NCBI RefSeq assembly: GCF_963662735.1 | Contig: NZ_OY759744.1 | Location: 1,406,153-1,470,152 of the forward strand | Length of the DNA stretch: 64,000 bases | Origin: an uncultured Methanoregula sp. | GTDB taxonomy: Archaea; Halobacteriota; Methanomicrobia; Methanomicrobiales; Methanospirillaceae | Reading direction: 5' to 3' | In this document: piece by piece, positions 45,211-54,023 of the stretch | Layout of the letters: each line of letters starts with the position of its first letter | How positions within the stretch are numbered: the stretch's first letter is position 1 | Program-made: the position numbers and the translations under genes | The notes under the pieces: model-generated | What the model saw: the letters and a program-made list of their open reading frames with translations, nothing else | Databases searched by the model: none | Told to the model about the DNA's origin: nothing

Positions 45211-45716
45211 ACCAGGAGTATGGCAGCGGCACCAAGGACCGGTGCCAGTCCCGCAGCTGCTTTCTGGGTGGTTGGCTGGTTGACCGGCATGGCGGATCCC
45301 GAAGCAGTTACGGCTGGTCCGGCAGTTGTTGTCACGTACAGGTGACTGCTTCTGGAACCTGCAAGATTGCAGGCTGCCGTTACTTCGATATCATCGCCCG
45401 GTTTTGCCTGGATGGGATAGGTACGGGTAAACGTATCCTTCGTCGGCTGGCTGGTATACGATGCATCCGTTATGGTTTTTCCGTTATCGGTTATCACAAC
45501 CTCCCGGATATAATGGGTGGTGGGATCCACGACCGGGTGCGTTATCGTGACGGAGAGTTCCGAAGAGAGTTCGTTATACGACAGGATCACATCTGATGGC
45601 GGTGTGGCCCCAGCGGGTATGATGAAAAAACCGCTTACTGCAACAAGAGCGATGATGGCTGTGAGAAGATACCGGTATTGTACCCTGCACCCGGTCCTGT
45701 GAGGTATGCTCTGCAT
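45192..45716 (-). CDS. Exported protein with C-terminal membrane anchor
   Basis: A 174-residue protein. Residues ~14-36 are a signal peptide (YLLTAIIALVAVSGFFIIPAGA), followed by a beta-rich domain (VILSYNELSSELSVTITHPVVDPTTHYIREVVI) reminiscent of desulfoferrodoxin-like or Ig-like folds, a Thr/Pro linker and a final helix (APVLGAAAILLV) with KNKK, which anchors it on the outer face. Function is unknown. The His residues at HPVV and HYI could bind metal. Confidence 0.7.
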   Translation of the reverse strand: MQSIPHRTGCRVQYRYLLTAIIALVAVSGFFIIPAGATPPSDVILSYNELSSELSVTITHPVVDPTTHYIREVVITDNGKTITDASYTSQPTKDTFTRTYPIQAKPGDDIEVTAACNLAGSRSSHLYVTTTAGPAVTASGSAMPVNQPTTQKAAAGLAPVLGAAAILLVRKNKK

Positions 45717-46028
45717 AGGATCACCTGTGCCTGAGCATTTATCCGGGACGTCTTAAAGCTTCCACTCGGGGAATTGTCCTCCCGATCGGTGGGATGGGGA
45801 CGCTCAGGGAGAAGATAAAAAGATTCAGTCATGTTTACTCGTACTTGACGTTGTGGGCAGGACTCAGTGATGGAGCCGGATAATGTCACATTTCCCTGGT
45901 TACTTCTGAAAAAAGGTCTACAAAAAAGCCTGATGATTATTGAGCAGATTTCCGGTATTTTTCAACGGTTTTTTGCATCTCCTTAACAATGCCCTCCCGT
46001 GCATCAGACTCAGCTTCATCTTTCCGGG

Positions 46029-46274
46029 CCGCGCCATAACGGAACAGAGGTCATCGCTCGGATACGAACCTCAAATGATAAGGACTTCGGGTACAATGCA
46101 AAGACCGGAACCTATCAGAATCTGACCGAAAACGGGGTCATCGATCCGGCCAAAGTAGTCAGGGTAGGACTCCGGAATGCCGGTTCGATTGCCGAGCTGG
46201 TCCTCTCGACAGAAGTTGTTATCACGGATTTCCATGATGAGAAGGACAGGAAAGCGGCAACGATCATCATCTGA
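46029..46274 (+). pseudogene. GroEL C-terminal fragment (gene remnant)
   Basis: From about codon EVIARIRTSNDKDFGYNAKTG onward the frame matches the C-terminal part of the 60-kDa chaperonin GroEL: GYNAKTGTYQNL, GVIDPAKVVRVGLRNAGSIAELVLSTEVVITD. The preceding ~460 residues of a normal GroEL are absent and the Gly/Met tail is lost. The in-frame ATG at 45999 adds unrelated residues. It is therefore a truncated remnant of a bacterial-type chaperonin gene. Confidence 0.85.
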
Positions 46275-46692
46275 TTCCCGCGAAACCGGAATGTGTGAGG
46301 CACAGGATCGAATCGGCCGGGCGATGAGGGGGTTGGTTGTGCCGGGAAGGACACTCCTGTAACCCCCGAGCCCGGTTATCAGATGCCAGAACTGCCCCCG
46401 CACCGTACACGGAATCTGTCGTGATCGGCCGGGCTCTCTGAAGAATCTCTTAGAATCTGCCCGGTTTTCACTAGTACGGATAACGGTCAGATACCAGATA
46501 TCGGAGGGTACAGGTTTTTTTAAAAAAAGTCCCCCTCTATACACCATCACTTCAGCCCCATCCCCGGTCCTGCTCCATTTTAGCAGAACTGCCACGGGAA
46601 TCGCTCCCGATACACCGTTACCTTTCCTTTAAAACCCCGGCGGGGAAAACAAAACGCAACCGTTAATGTATCGGCACCCGGAATACCGGTAT
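46275..46692. other. Spacer after the GroEL remnant
   Basis: About 400 bases without a supported gene. It contains TTTTTTTAAAAAAAG near 46515 and may hold the promoter of the HxlR gene near its right end. Confidence 0.5.
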
Positions 46693-47028
46693 ATGCCAAA
46701 AAAACGGATGTACATCTGTCCGATCGAGGCGGCAATGGACGTGATCGGCGGAAAATGGAAACCGCACATCCTCTGGAAAATCAAGGATGCCCCGCTGCGT
46801 TTCGGGGCAATCCAGGAGAAACTGCCGGCGATCTCCCAGAAGATGCTCACCCGGCAGCTCAGGGCCCTTGAAGCAGATCGCCTGGTCACCCGCACGGAGT
46901 ATCCCGGCATGCCCCCCCGCGTCGAGTATGCCCTGACGGCACGGGGGCATACCGTTATCCCGATCCTCGCGTCCCTGAAAGACTGGGCAAGCGGGGAACT
47001 GGCAGACCAGATCAACGAGCACGAGTAA
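46693..47028 (+). CDS. HxlR-family transcriptional regulator
   Basis: A 111-residue winged-helix regulator: YICPIEAAMDVIGGKWKPHILWKIKDAPLRFGAIQEKLPAISQKMLTRQLRALEADRLVTRTEYP is the full HxlR domain with the redox-type Cys near the N-terminus. The start at 46693 gives the usual length. It precedes the second Fe-S aldo/keto reductase, its likely target. Confidence 0.88.
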   Translation: MPKKRMYICPIEAAMDVIGGKWKPHILWKIKDAPLRFGAIQEKLPAISQKMLTRQLRALEADRLVTRTEYPGMPPRVEYALTARGHTVIPILASLKDWASGELADQINEHE

Positions 47029-47167
47029 CCGGGCCGTTCCAGGCTCCGGGAGCGGTGATCCTGCCGGCCGGCCCTGCTGACATTTCTGTTCCTCTCTTCC
47101 TGACATTTTTGTCCCTGATCCCTATTTATCTCCGCGAAGTCCTGGTAATTTATTGAACGGTGAGAAG

Positions 47168-48325
47168 ATGCTGTACAGGAAGTTCCCCCGGGTCAGTCAC
47201 GATATCTCGATCCTCGGTTTTGGATGCATGCGCCTGCCGCCAGAAGCGGGTCAGCAGGCCGGAGGAAAGATCGATGTGCCGGAGGCAACCCGTATGATCC
47301 GCACAGCTATTGACGGCGGGGTCAATTATATCGATACGGCCTACCCGTACCACAACGGGGAGAGCGAGGTTGTCGTCGGGAAGGCACTTGGCGAAGGGTA
47401 CCGCGACCGGGTTTTTCTCGCCACTAAGCTCCCGAGCTGGCTTGTCACCAGCCGGGAGGACATGGACAGGTACCTGGACGAACAGCTCGCCCGGCTCGCC
47501 ACGGATCATATCGATTTCTATCTCCTCCACGGCCTTGGCGGCGAAACATGGGAGAACCTTTCCCGGCTTGGCGTCCTTGAATTCCTTGACCGTGCCAGAG
47601 CGGACGGCCGGATCCGGTACCCCGCGTTCTCCTTCCACGACCAGTTCCCGGTCTTTAAGGAGATTGTCGATGCCTACGAGTGGACCTTTGCCCAGATCCA
47701 GTACAACTACATGGACGAACAGTACCAGGCAGGCACGCAGGGGCTCCGGTACGCAGCAGAACGGGGCCTTGGCATCGTTGTCATGGAACCGCTCCGGGGC
47801 GGTCTCCTCTCGGGATACGTCCCTGCAATCCGCCAGCATATCCAGAATGCCCCGGTCCGTCGCACGCCTTCGGAATGGGGACTCCGCTGGGTCTGGAATC
47901 ACCCGGAAGTCACGGTTGTGCTCTCCGGTATGTCGGCAATGGAGCAGGTTGAGGAAAACCTTGCCGTTGCAGCGCAGGGTCTGCCGTATTCTCTCTCTCC
48001 CGAAGAGCTTGCCGTTGTCGAAACGATGCGGGAAACGTTTGCCTCCCGCGTGAAGATCCCGTGCACCGGCTGCCGTTACTGCATGCCATGCGAAAACGGC
48101 GTTGACATCCCCTCGTGCTTCATGTATTACAACCAGGCGTACACCTACGATGCACGGGAGAAAGCGACGGGCGTGTACCTCTGGGCCCTTAACGGTTCGT
48201 TTTCCGGAGGAGTGCCGGGGTTTGCCTCCTGCTGTATCCAGTGTGGTGAATGCGAGGAGAAATGTCCGCAGCATTTTCCCATACGGGAATACTTACAGGA
48301 TGTCGGGGAATTTTTCGGGAAATGA
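47168..48325 (+). CDS. Aldo/keto reductase with C-terminal 4Fe-4S domain (paralogue)
   Basis: A 385-residue paralogue of the protein at 25404. AKR core: LGFGCMRLPPE, IDTAYPYHNGE, LATKLPSW, FYLLHGLG, VMEPLRGGLL and WNHPEVTVVLSGM. C-terminal cluster motifs: CTGCRYCMPCENGVDIPSC and CCIQCGECEEKCPQH. GGTGAG precedes the ATG at 47168; a TTG at 47153 is the alternative start. It is followed after 18 bases by a tautomerase gene. Confidence 0.9.
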   Translation: MLYRKFPRVSHDISILGFGCMRLPPEAGQQAGGKIDVPEATRMIRTAIDGGVNYIDTAYPYHNGESEVVVGKALGEGYRDRVFLATKLPSWLVTSREDMDRYLDEQLARLATDHIDFYLLHGLGGETWENLSRLGVLEFLDRARADGRIRYPAFSFHDQFPVFKEIVDAYEWTFAQIQYNYMDEQYQAGTQGLRYAAERGLGIVVMEPLRGGLLSGYVPAIRQHIQNAPVRRTPSEWGLRWVWNHPEVTVVLSGMSAMEQVEENLAVAAQGLPYSLSPEELAVVETMRETFASRVKIPCTGCRYCMPCENGVDIPSCFMYYNQAYTYDAREKATGVYLWALNGSFSGGVPGFASCCIQCGECEEKCPQHFPIREYLQDVGEFFGK

Positions 48326-48343
48326 AATGGATGAGGTACGACT

Positions 48344-48553
48344 ATGCCCGTAATCACGATTGATCTTTGGGCGGTAAGCCCTGAAACAAAAGCAGAACTG
48401 ATTGAGAGACTGACAAAAACCGCGTCGGAAATCACCAGACTTCCCGAGTCCGCATTTTTTGTGTATGTCCGGGAGTATCCGCTTGACGCTATCGGTGTTG
48501 GCGGAATCCCGCTTTCCCGGCAGAAATTACCTCCGGGTGCCCCTCCCAAATAA
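48344..48553 (+). CDS. 4-oxalocrotonate tautomerase-like protein
   Basis: A 69-residue tautomerase: after Met removal the chain starts with the catalytic Pro (PVITIDLWAVSPETKAELIERLTKTASEI), and ESAFFVYVREYPLDAIGVGG matches the second half of the fold. GAGGT lies six bases before the ATG. It probably shares a transcript with the reductase. Substrate unknown. Confidence 0.85.
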   Translation: MPVITIDLWAVSPETKAELIERLTKTASEITRLPESAFFVYVREYPLDAIGVGGIPLSRQKLPPGAPPK

Positions 48554-48754
48554 AAAGTCCTGTCCCAATCGCGCTTTAGCAGGGGTTACCCTGCTATCCT
48601 CCTCCTCCAGTCACTCCCGCCACATCAGCCGATTGCCCGGTTAAAAAAAATTTAATGGTTAACATTTTCCGGCAACTCCCGCTCATTTCTTCCGGAGCAG
48701 AATCATCAGGAAGGCAGGGCCCTCTCTCGCGTGTGCCGGATCTGATATTGAATA

Positions 48755-48762
48755 TTTATATA
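48755..48762 (+). promoter_or_regulatory. TATA box of the RibD-C/DHFR-like gene
   Basis: TTTATATA centred about 26 bases before the ATG at 48785 would place transcription start at the start codon, giving a leaderless message. Confidence 0.6.
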
Positions 48763-48784
48763 CCGTAGTATCCACTGTCATGGT

Positions 48785-49333
48785 ATGGGAAAGGTCATTG
48801 TCTATATCGCAACCAGTCTCGATGGATTCATCGCCCGCCCGGATGATGATATCTCCTGGCTCGATCCATTCAGCGCCGGCAGCGAGGATTACGGGTACGG
48901 GGATTTTATAAAAAACATCGGAACGGCCGTGATGGGAGCCCGGACGTACGAGCAGTCGCTCGTCCATCCGGAACGACTCCTTACCGGCCTGAAAAGCTAC
49001 ATTCTCACCAGCAGGTCCCTTCCTCTGGCTCCTGGAACCCGCACAGAACTCTGGCACGATCCGCTCTCCCAGCTCATCCAGAAAATCCGGCATGAATCTG
49101 AAAAAGATATTTTTATTGTTGGTGGCGGCCAGGTAATCTCCCGGTTTCTTGACGAAGAGCTTGTCGACGAGTTCCATCTCTTCATTGTCCCGGTGATCCT
49201 GCGGGAGGGGATCCCGCTGTACACAGGTCTCCAGAGAGAAATATCCCTCAAACTCATCGGAGCAACACCGTACAGTTCGGGAATCGTGAAGCTGCATTTT
49301 GTCCCTGATCCGGCACACCGGAAAAATGTTTGA
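48785..49333 (+). CDS. Dihydrofolate reductase/RibD C-terminal family protein
   Basis: A 182-residue pyridine-nucleotide reductase fold: KVIVYIATSLDGFIARPDDDISWLDPF, GTAVMGARTYEQSLVHPE, IFIVGGGQVISRFLDEELVDEFHLFIVPVILREGIPLY. Family members use NADPH, and archaeal ones act on pterins, flavin precursors or unknown compounds. No neighbour shows the pathway. The first short repeat copy follows about 70 bases downstream. Confidence 0.88.
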   Translation: MGKVIVYIATSLDGFIARPDDDISWLDPFSAGSEDYGYGDFIKNIGTAVMGARTYEQSLVHPERLLTGLKSYILTSRSLPLAPGTRTELWHDPLSQLIQKIRHESEKDIFIVGGGQVISRFLDEELVDEFHLFIVPVILREGIPLYTGLQREISLKLIGATPYSSGIVKLHFVPDPAHRKNV

Positions 49334-49400
49334 TCCGGAATTCCGTAACCGGGTAAACCATTGTCTGCATGAATACTTCCGGCGGTTTTATTCCTTCATC

Positions 49401-49491
49401 GTGCGGAGCGGGACCGGGCTAGTACTGATTGGGCGGACCCGGGACCGGAGCGGGAGGAGCCATCTTCAGGTGCCGGAACCGGGAGGCACAA
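49401..49491 (+). repeat. Short dispersed repeat, copy A
   Basis: First member of a GC-rich intergenic repeat of about 90 bp. Core: CGGGCT-GTACTGATTGGGCGGACCCGGGACCGG, then a variable G-rich part, then TGCCGGAACCGGGAGGCA. It lies between two convergent genes. Confidence 0.8.
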
Positions 49492-49558
49492 GGAAAAATT
49501 CCTGCAGGAAACGAATTATCGGGCTCCCTGAAACCATATCGCGATTGTGGGGAGAATT

Positions 49559-50293
49559 TCAGGTCAGGGTGTCTTTGTCTGCCCGGAAGATCGATTCTTC
49601 CTCCGCCTTGGTCTCGGTCATGTCCGTACCGATGCTGAACATCCCGATCAACTCACCTTTTTCATCGTAGATTGGTTTGTTACTCCACCGTATCCAGACC
49701 CGGTTCCCGTTTTTGGTGATATTCTCATTCTCATTGGCCGTGTGTTTTTCGGGATGAGTGAGGATATTTTTAATCATGTATTCAAGATCGCGTTCTGAGC
49801 CCGATTCCCTGTCCGGGACAATGGTTCCTATCAGCGGTTTTCCGATAATTTCATCGTGATCGAAGCCGAAAAACCGGTGGCCGGATTCATTGAAGTAGGT
49901 TATTTTCCCGGTTTTATCCCATTTCAGGATTATCTTGGCAGGGACCCCGAGTTCAGCCCGGTATTTCTCTGCAGCCTTCCTGAACTGATCGGCACTGGTT
50001 ACCGTAGGGGAAACGATAAAGACCTGGTTTTTCAAGCTGTAGTACTTGACTTTTTTCCCTTTAATGCTGTACCGTGTCCTGGAGATCTCCAGAATTCCGG
50101 CTTTCGTAAGATTCGCGATATGGTACTTGGCAGCGTTCAGGGAAATTTCCAGCCGTTCGGCTATCTCCGACAGGTTGAGCGGTCCTTCCGTGGACAGGAT
50201 CTGGACTACAACCCCTGCCGTCTTGTGGGAGATCGCTCGTACGATATCCTGGGTCTTCTCGTCACCCGGCTCAAGGAAGACCGCATCTTCCAT
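49559..50293 (-). CDS. HTH-PAS transcriptional regulator
   Basis: A 244-residue regulator. Residues ~15-95 form an ArsR-like winged helix (AGVVVQILSTEGPLNLSEIAERLEISLNAAKYHIANLTKAGIL). Residues ~120-240 form a PAS domain (LGVPAKIILKWDKTGKITYFNESGHRFFGFDHDEIIGKP, ending GMFSIGTDMTETKAEEE). It probably senses a small molecule or redox state. I start at MEDAVFLEPG (50293); the frame extends to 50407 without support. Confidence 0.85.
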   Translation of the reverse strand: MEDAVFLEPGDEKTQDIVRAISHKTAGVVVQILSTEGPLNLSEIAERLEISLNAAKYHIANLTKAGILEISRTRYSIKGKKVKYYSLKNQVFIVSPTVTSADQFRKAAEKYRAELGVPAKIILKWDKTGKITYFNESGHRFFGFDHDEIIGKPLIGTIVPDRESGSERDLEYMIKNILTHPEKHTANENENITKNGNRVWIRWSNKPIYDEKGELIGMFSIGTDMTETKAEEESIFRADKDTLT

Positions 50294-50788
50294 GGTACCA
50301 GTCGCTTCTTTCTTCGTCGGGAGTTGACCGGAGTCCCCGGGACAATCACGAAGGCCGGGCTCCTGGCCGCCAGGTATCCTTCCAATCATCCCTCGTTCTT
50401 CTCCCATAGGACATCATTCATATGTTTGTCTTTCCTCTCACTCGCGTAATCTGCCAGAATCTTTTACAAGCCCCAGCCTACGTTGTGTTCCGTTGATTCA
50501 TGCGCCCGCATCGGGGCACGTTTTGCCATGAGTAAACCTCCCCGGCTTCGTTTGAACGGATTACACTTTTTAGACCGGTGATAATATATCAAATCAGCGT
50601 TGGGTATAATAAATATCCGCTTACTCATTTTCTCTCACTCGGCGTCTGTGGGAGAATCGTTCCTTTTTCGACGGACAACCCATGTGTTTATTTATAGTGA
50701 AACTGATTCGCAATGCATACGTTTATCCAGTCACGGTCAGACCAGGTTGTGTTAAACGGGGAATGATACGTATGAACGGAGAAAGGAG
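50294..50788. other. Spacer between PAS regulator and hydrolase
   Basis: About 490 bases with no gene. AT-rich patches near 50570-50620 (GATAATATATC, GGGTATAATAAATATC) look like archaeal promoter elements and could serve either flanking gene. Confidence 0.45.
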
Positions 50789-51646
50789 ATGGAAAAATCT
50801 GCATTGATCCATCAGATTATTACTGTCGGGGAACACTCCCTTCACATTGTTGAAGCAGGGCTCGATCACTCCGAAACCGTAATCTTCCTTCACGGCTGGC
50901 CGGAGGACTGGACGGAATGGCGGCGGATCATGGAGCTGGCGGCCGGGACGCACCATGTTGTTGCATTTGATCTGCCGGGCATCGGCAAATCCCGTGGGGC
51001 AGCGTCGGGAGGGGAAAAATCAACGATCGCGGAGATTATTCATCAGGCGGTCCGCGCTATGGACATCAGGAACCCGACTATCGTTGGTCATGACGCCGGC
51101 GCCATGGTGGCATACGCGTATCTCAGGAAATTCTCCTCTGAAGTCAGGGCCGCTGTGCTTATGAGTTCCGTTATCCCCGGGATCGAACCCTGGACGAAAG
51201 TTCTCTCCAACCCGTATATCTGGCACTTTGCTTTTCATAACACACCCCGGCTGCCCGAAGCCCTGGTCACGGGGAACCAGCGAGTCTACTTCGATCACTT
51301 CTTTGACATCCTTACCAAAGACCCGTCATCCATTGATTATCTGGCACGGGATCATTATGCCTCTGCGTACGGATCGCCCGAATCGCTGCAGGCCGGCTTT
51401 GCGTTGTACCGTGCGTTCGGCAAAGACGCCGACACCAATCGTAAGGATACAACAAAAAATGAGGTGCCCCTGCTGTACCTGCGTGGCGAATTTGAGGGCG
51501 GTGAGATGGACGAGTACGTCAATGGCTTCCATGCCGCAGGGATCGTTTCTGTAACGCACGCACGCATTCCCGGCAGCGGGCACTTTACCCCGGAAGAGAA
51601 TCCGGAAGCGGTGTGGGCGGCAATTGTAAAATTTTTGAGAGCGTGA
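50789..51646 (+). CDS. Alpha/beta hydrolase, epoxide-hydrolase type
   Basis: A 285-residue hydrolase. The oxyanion motif FLHGWPEDWTEWR and the nucleophile elbow VGHDAGAM with Asp rather than Ser point to epoxide hydrolases or haloacid/haloalkane dehalogenases; the lid and the C-terminal His (PGSGHFTPEENPEAV) are present. The substrate is unknown. Short repeat copy B follows its stop. Confidence 0.87.
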   Translation: MEKSALIHQIITVGEHSLHIVEAGLDHSETVIFLHGWPEDWTEWRRIMELAAGTHHVVAFDLPGIGKSRGAASGGEKSTIAEIIHQAVRAMDIRNPTIVGHDAGAMVAYAYLRKFSSEVRAAVLMSSVIPGIEPWTKVLSNPYIWHFAFHNTPRLPEALVTGNQRVYFDHFFDILTKDPSSIDYLARDHYASAYGSPESLQAGFALYRAFGKDADTNRKDTTKNEVPLLYLRGEFEGGEMDEYVNGFHAAGIVSVTHARIPGSGHFTPEENPEAVWAAIVKFLRA

Positions 51647-51700
51647 CAGAGGACGGAGCGATCCGTTTTATTGAACAGAATTGGGAGTCAGGTTCCTCCT

Positions 51701-51790
51701 GGCCGGCCGCATGCGGTGGGGCGGGGCCCTGGCTTGAAGTGGTCAGGCGGACACGGGGCCGGGTGGTACCGGACCCGTCATCAGGTGCCG
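51701..51790 (+). repeat. Short dispersed repeat, copy B
   Basis: GGCCGGCCGCATGCGGTGGG, then GCGGGGCC, GGCGGACACGGGGCCGG and CGTCATCAGGTGCCGG keep the order of the family. It runs directly into a decayed G6/C6 hairpin unit (51815-51880). A similar string (GGGCCGGGTGGT, TTATCAGGTTT) precedes hairpin unit 2 at 16823-16860. Confidence 0.65.
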
Positions 51791-51814
51791 GTATCGAACG
51801 AACCGGTGAATCAT

Positions 51815-51880
51815 AAGGGGGGTTGCCGGCCTAACCCCCTCACGTTTTCTTCCGGATGCGGAGGAACCCCCCCACCGGCA
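51815..51880. repeat. G6/C6 hairpin repeat, decayed unit 3
   Basis: AAGGGGGGTT pairs with AACCCCCT around GCCGGCCT, followed by a T-rich stretch and CCCCCCCACC, the layout of the two units near 16.7 kb. The G side of the second hairpin is lost. Confidence 0.6.
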
Positions 51881-51963
51881 ATTGCCGGAATATCAGAACC
51901 GTTAAAAGTTGTGCGGGAAATGCTTTTTCATTGAACATCCCATGATGGTTCCGGTGGCAGATA

Positions 51964-52443
51964 ATGTCCGATAAAAATCTATCACAATCCTGTATACGAT
52001 CCGGAATTCTCCCTTGCATGGCGATACTCTTTGTTGTACTGCTGAGTGCCGGATGTTCCGGTGCATTTTCTGGCATACAGAATACCGTGCCGGCGACTCC
52101 GGTTTCTTCAGGTACTGCAATGAATCAGACCCCCGATAACAGCACATTTGATCATCAGATAACGATGCAGGTTATCATGGTGGACGAAAAAGCAAATGCT
52201 GAATATGCTACGGTATGGCTTACTCCATCTGCACGCATTTACACACTTCCAAAAAATATTCCGGACTACAAGACATATATCGGGTTAATGGAACAATCCA
52301 AAAAAGATGGCTCGCTCCTTACTTTCACGCTTGATACTCAGGATTCTTCGATAATTACGAGTGTTGTGAAAGGCGTGCAGCCAACATCTTCTTCAAATGA
52401 AGAGAAGGCAGTGCAGGTAGCGCAACCCTCTTCTCCGGACTGA
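51964..52443 (+). CDS. Hypothetical lipoprotein
   Basis: A 159-residue exported protein: signal peptide with lipobox LLSAGC (Cys about residue 31), a Ser/Thr/Pro linker, then a small alpha/beta domain (ITMQVIMVDEKANAEYATVWLTPSARIYTLPKN) and a Ser/Gln-rich tail. No family is recognised. Composition is more AT-rich than its neighbours, which may mean transfer. Confidence 0.7.
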   Translation: MSDKNLSQSCIRSGILPCMAILFVVLLSAGCSGAFSGIQNTVPATPVSSGTAMNQTPDNSTFDHQITMQVIMVDEKANAEYATVWLTPSARIYTLPKNIPDYKTYIGLMEQSKKDGSLLTFTLDTQDSSIITSVVKGVQPTSSSNEEKAVQVAQPSSPD

Positions 52444-52506
52444 GTAAATCAGGCAAATCAGATAACGATGATTGATAAATAAAGATTAGTTTTGCTCTGG
52501 AGAAAA

Positions 52507-52656
52507 CCTGTTTCAGGAGATATGATCTCCCCCTTGCACCTCCGACTGGTTTGAAAAACCAGGAGGATGAGAAGAATCCAGATGGATTTTTCGACTGTCG
52601 ATTCTAAAGGGTCGAAGAGCCGTATGGCTCTTCTCCAGTCTCGGGTCTGATGACCC
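52507..52656. ncRNA. Tract of consecutive hairpins, candidate structured RNA
   Basis: Five clear stems in 150 bases: GGAGAT/ATCTCC (52516-52530); CTGGTTT/AAACCAG (52546-52562), extended by CTCC/GGAG; AATCC/GGATT (52575-52588); GAAGAGCC/GGCTCTTC (52614-52633, 4-base loop); GGGTC/GACCC (52643-52656). CCTG/CAGG at 52507-52517 is a weaker sixth. No convincing reading frame covers them. A TATA-like GATAAATAAAG lies near 52474-52484. Strand is uncertain. Confidence 0.45.
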
Positions 52657-52740
52657 TCAACACCCTGGAGCGTCATAATTGATCTCAAATAATTTTTTCA
52701 AAACAGAATTTTTTAAAAAAGGAGACCGGCTCATCTCCAT

Positions 52741-53320
52741 GCAGGCCGCCTGCGTGCGACAGGGACGGGCTTGTGATGATGGGGCGGACCCGGGGTCCGG
52801 TGAGGAGGAGGTCGTCATCAGTAAATGGCCTTCTGACGGGCATCCGTGCGATGACCCCCAGTCCAGTCTGCCATCCGGAGATATACCGGCAGCACCGGCG
52901 CGTGGATCTCCCCGTTTTCCAGGAAAAAGCGATCGGTTTTCCAGTGCTGGAAGGAACCCCGTTATTTTCAGGCCATAGCGGCCTCCTGGAGCTCGTTGGG
53001 TCCCGGGACAGGCTACCGGGCGTCCGGTTTTTGCGCTTTTTCAAACGCTTCTAAATTGCACGGTTTTTTCGCGATTAAAACGGGTATTTTTAAGAAAAAG
53101 CGATTTAAACAAGGAATTTTTCCGGATGTTGGCACCATTTCCACTGCCGAATTTTTCCGGGATCCTGCCCGGAAATCTCTCCGTCGGAGAATGATCCGTG
53201 GGGACTTACGGTCTTCTCCCCAGGGGGGGATATATAAAGAGTGGGCAGTTCCTGGGTGGGGAATGAGGGCAGCGGGGCGGACCCGGGGAGGATGGGGAAG
53301 AGGCCGTCGTCAAGCGCCAA
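52741..53320 (+). repeat. Long duplicated intergenic element, copy 1
   Basis: About 500 bp nearly repeated at 61390-61938. Both ends contain the short repeat (copies C, 52741-52830, and D, 53270-53320). The central 250 bases (from about 52972) differ from copy 2 at about ten positions by eye, including single-base indels that break every frame. A TATA-like GGATATATAAAG lies at 53228-53239. It sits between a lipoprotein gene and a convergent TetR gene. Confidence 0.85.
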
Positions 53321-53351
53321 AAACGAGTCGGGTAATTACCTGCGCCCTTCG

Positions 53352-53957
53352 TCACCGCTTATCGCTGGCATCCAGAAGCAGGATCCGTTCCACCGCTTCC
53401 ATCCAGACCTGTTTTGCCCTGTGCCCGTCTTTTCCCAGCACATGGGTCATCATACCAAGGCCAATGGTCATCGCGTAGATCGCCCTGACTGCTGAAGGCA
53501 GGTCCACTTCTTCCGGGATCTGCCCGGCCTTCTGGAACCGGGTGAGTGCCGTTATGATAATCGCACTGTTTTCATCAAAGAGCCCGGAAATCTTTTCCCG
53601 GAATACCTCATCTTCGGGCATCGTGGCAATGGCATGAATGAATATGGGAATAAACGGCTTTGGCTGCAGGAAAATAAAACTGGCTATACGGTCGAGCGCG
53701 GCATGGACGTCGGATTCATCCGATAAACCTGCCATGATCTGATCCCTGATCAGCCGGATCATCTCCACGATAACATCCTGCATCAGTGTCCCGCTGTTTG
53801 CAAAATACGAGTAGAACGCCCCTTTCGTAACGCCGACTTTCCGTGCGATAGCTTCGAGCGTCACAGCGCCCCACCCACTGCTGGCCGCGACTTCGAGCGC
53901 TGCAGCGATGATCTTCTTCTTGGCATCCTCCCGGTATTCCGTGTTGATCCGCGGCAT
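53352..53957 (-). CDS. TetR-family transcriptional regulator
   Basis: A 201-residue repressor with the N-terminal HTH (AKKKIIAAALEVAASSGWGAVTLEAIARKVGVTKGAFYSYF) and a helical ligand domain. I start at MPRINTEYRE (53957); the longer frame lies in the divergent promoter region. It faces the CARDB/FtsX/ABC cassette across about 230 bases and is its likely regulator. Confidence 0.9.
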   Translation of the reverse strand: MPRINTEYREDAKKKIIAAALEVAASSGWGAVTLEAIARKVGVTKGAFYSYFANSGTLMQDVIVEMIRLIRDQIMAGLSDESDVHAALDRIASFIFLQPKPFIPIFIHAIATMPEDEVFREKISGLFDENSAIIITALTRFQKAGQIPEEVDLPSAVRAIYAMTIGLGMMTHVLGKDGHRAKQVWMEAVERILLLDASDKR

Positions 53958-54023
53958 ATCTGTACCCGGTTTTGCCTGCTCACTATATTCACCTTGTGTT
54001 CGCAATGTTAAATTTATTTTCAA

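Noticed and set aside
52458..52688. 76-codon minus-strand frame across the hairpin tract
   Set aside because: It is spanned entirely by inverted repeats and has no ribosome site; structure explains the sequence better than coding.
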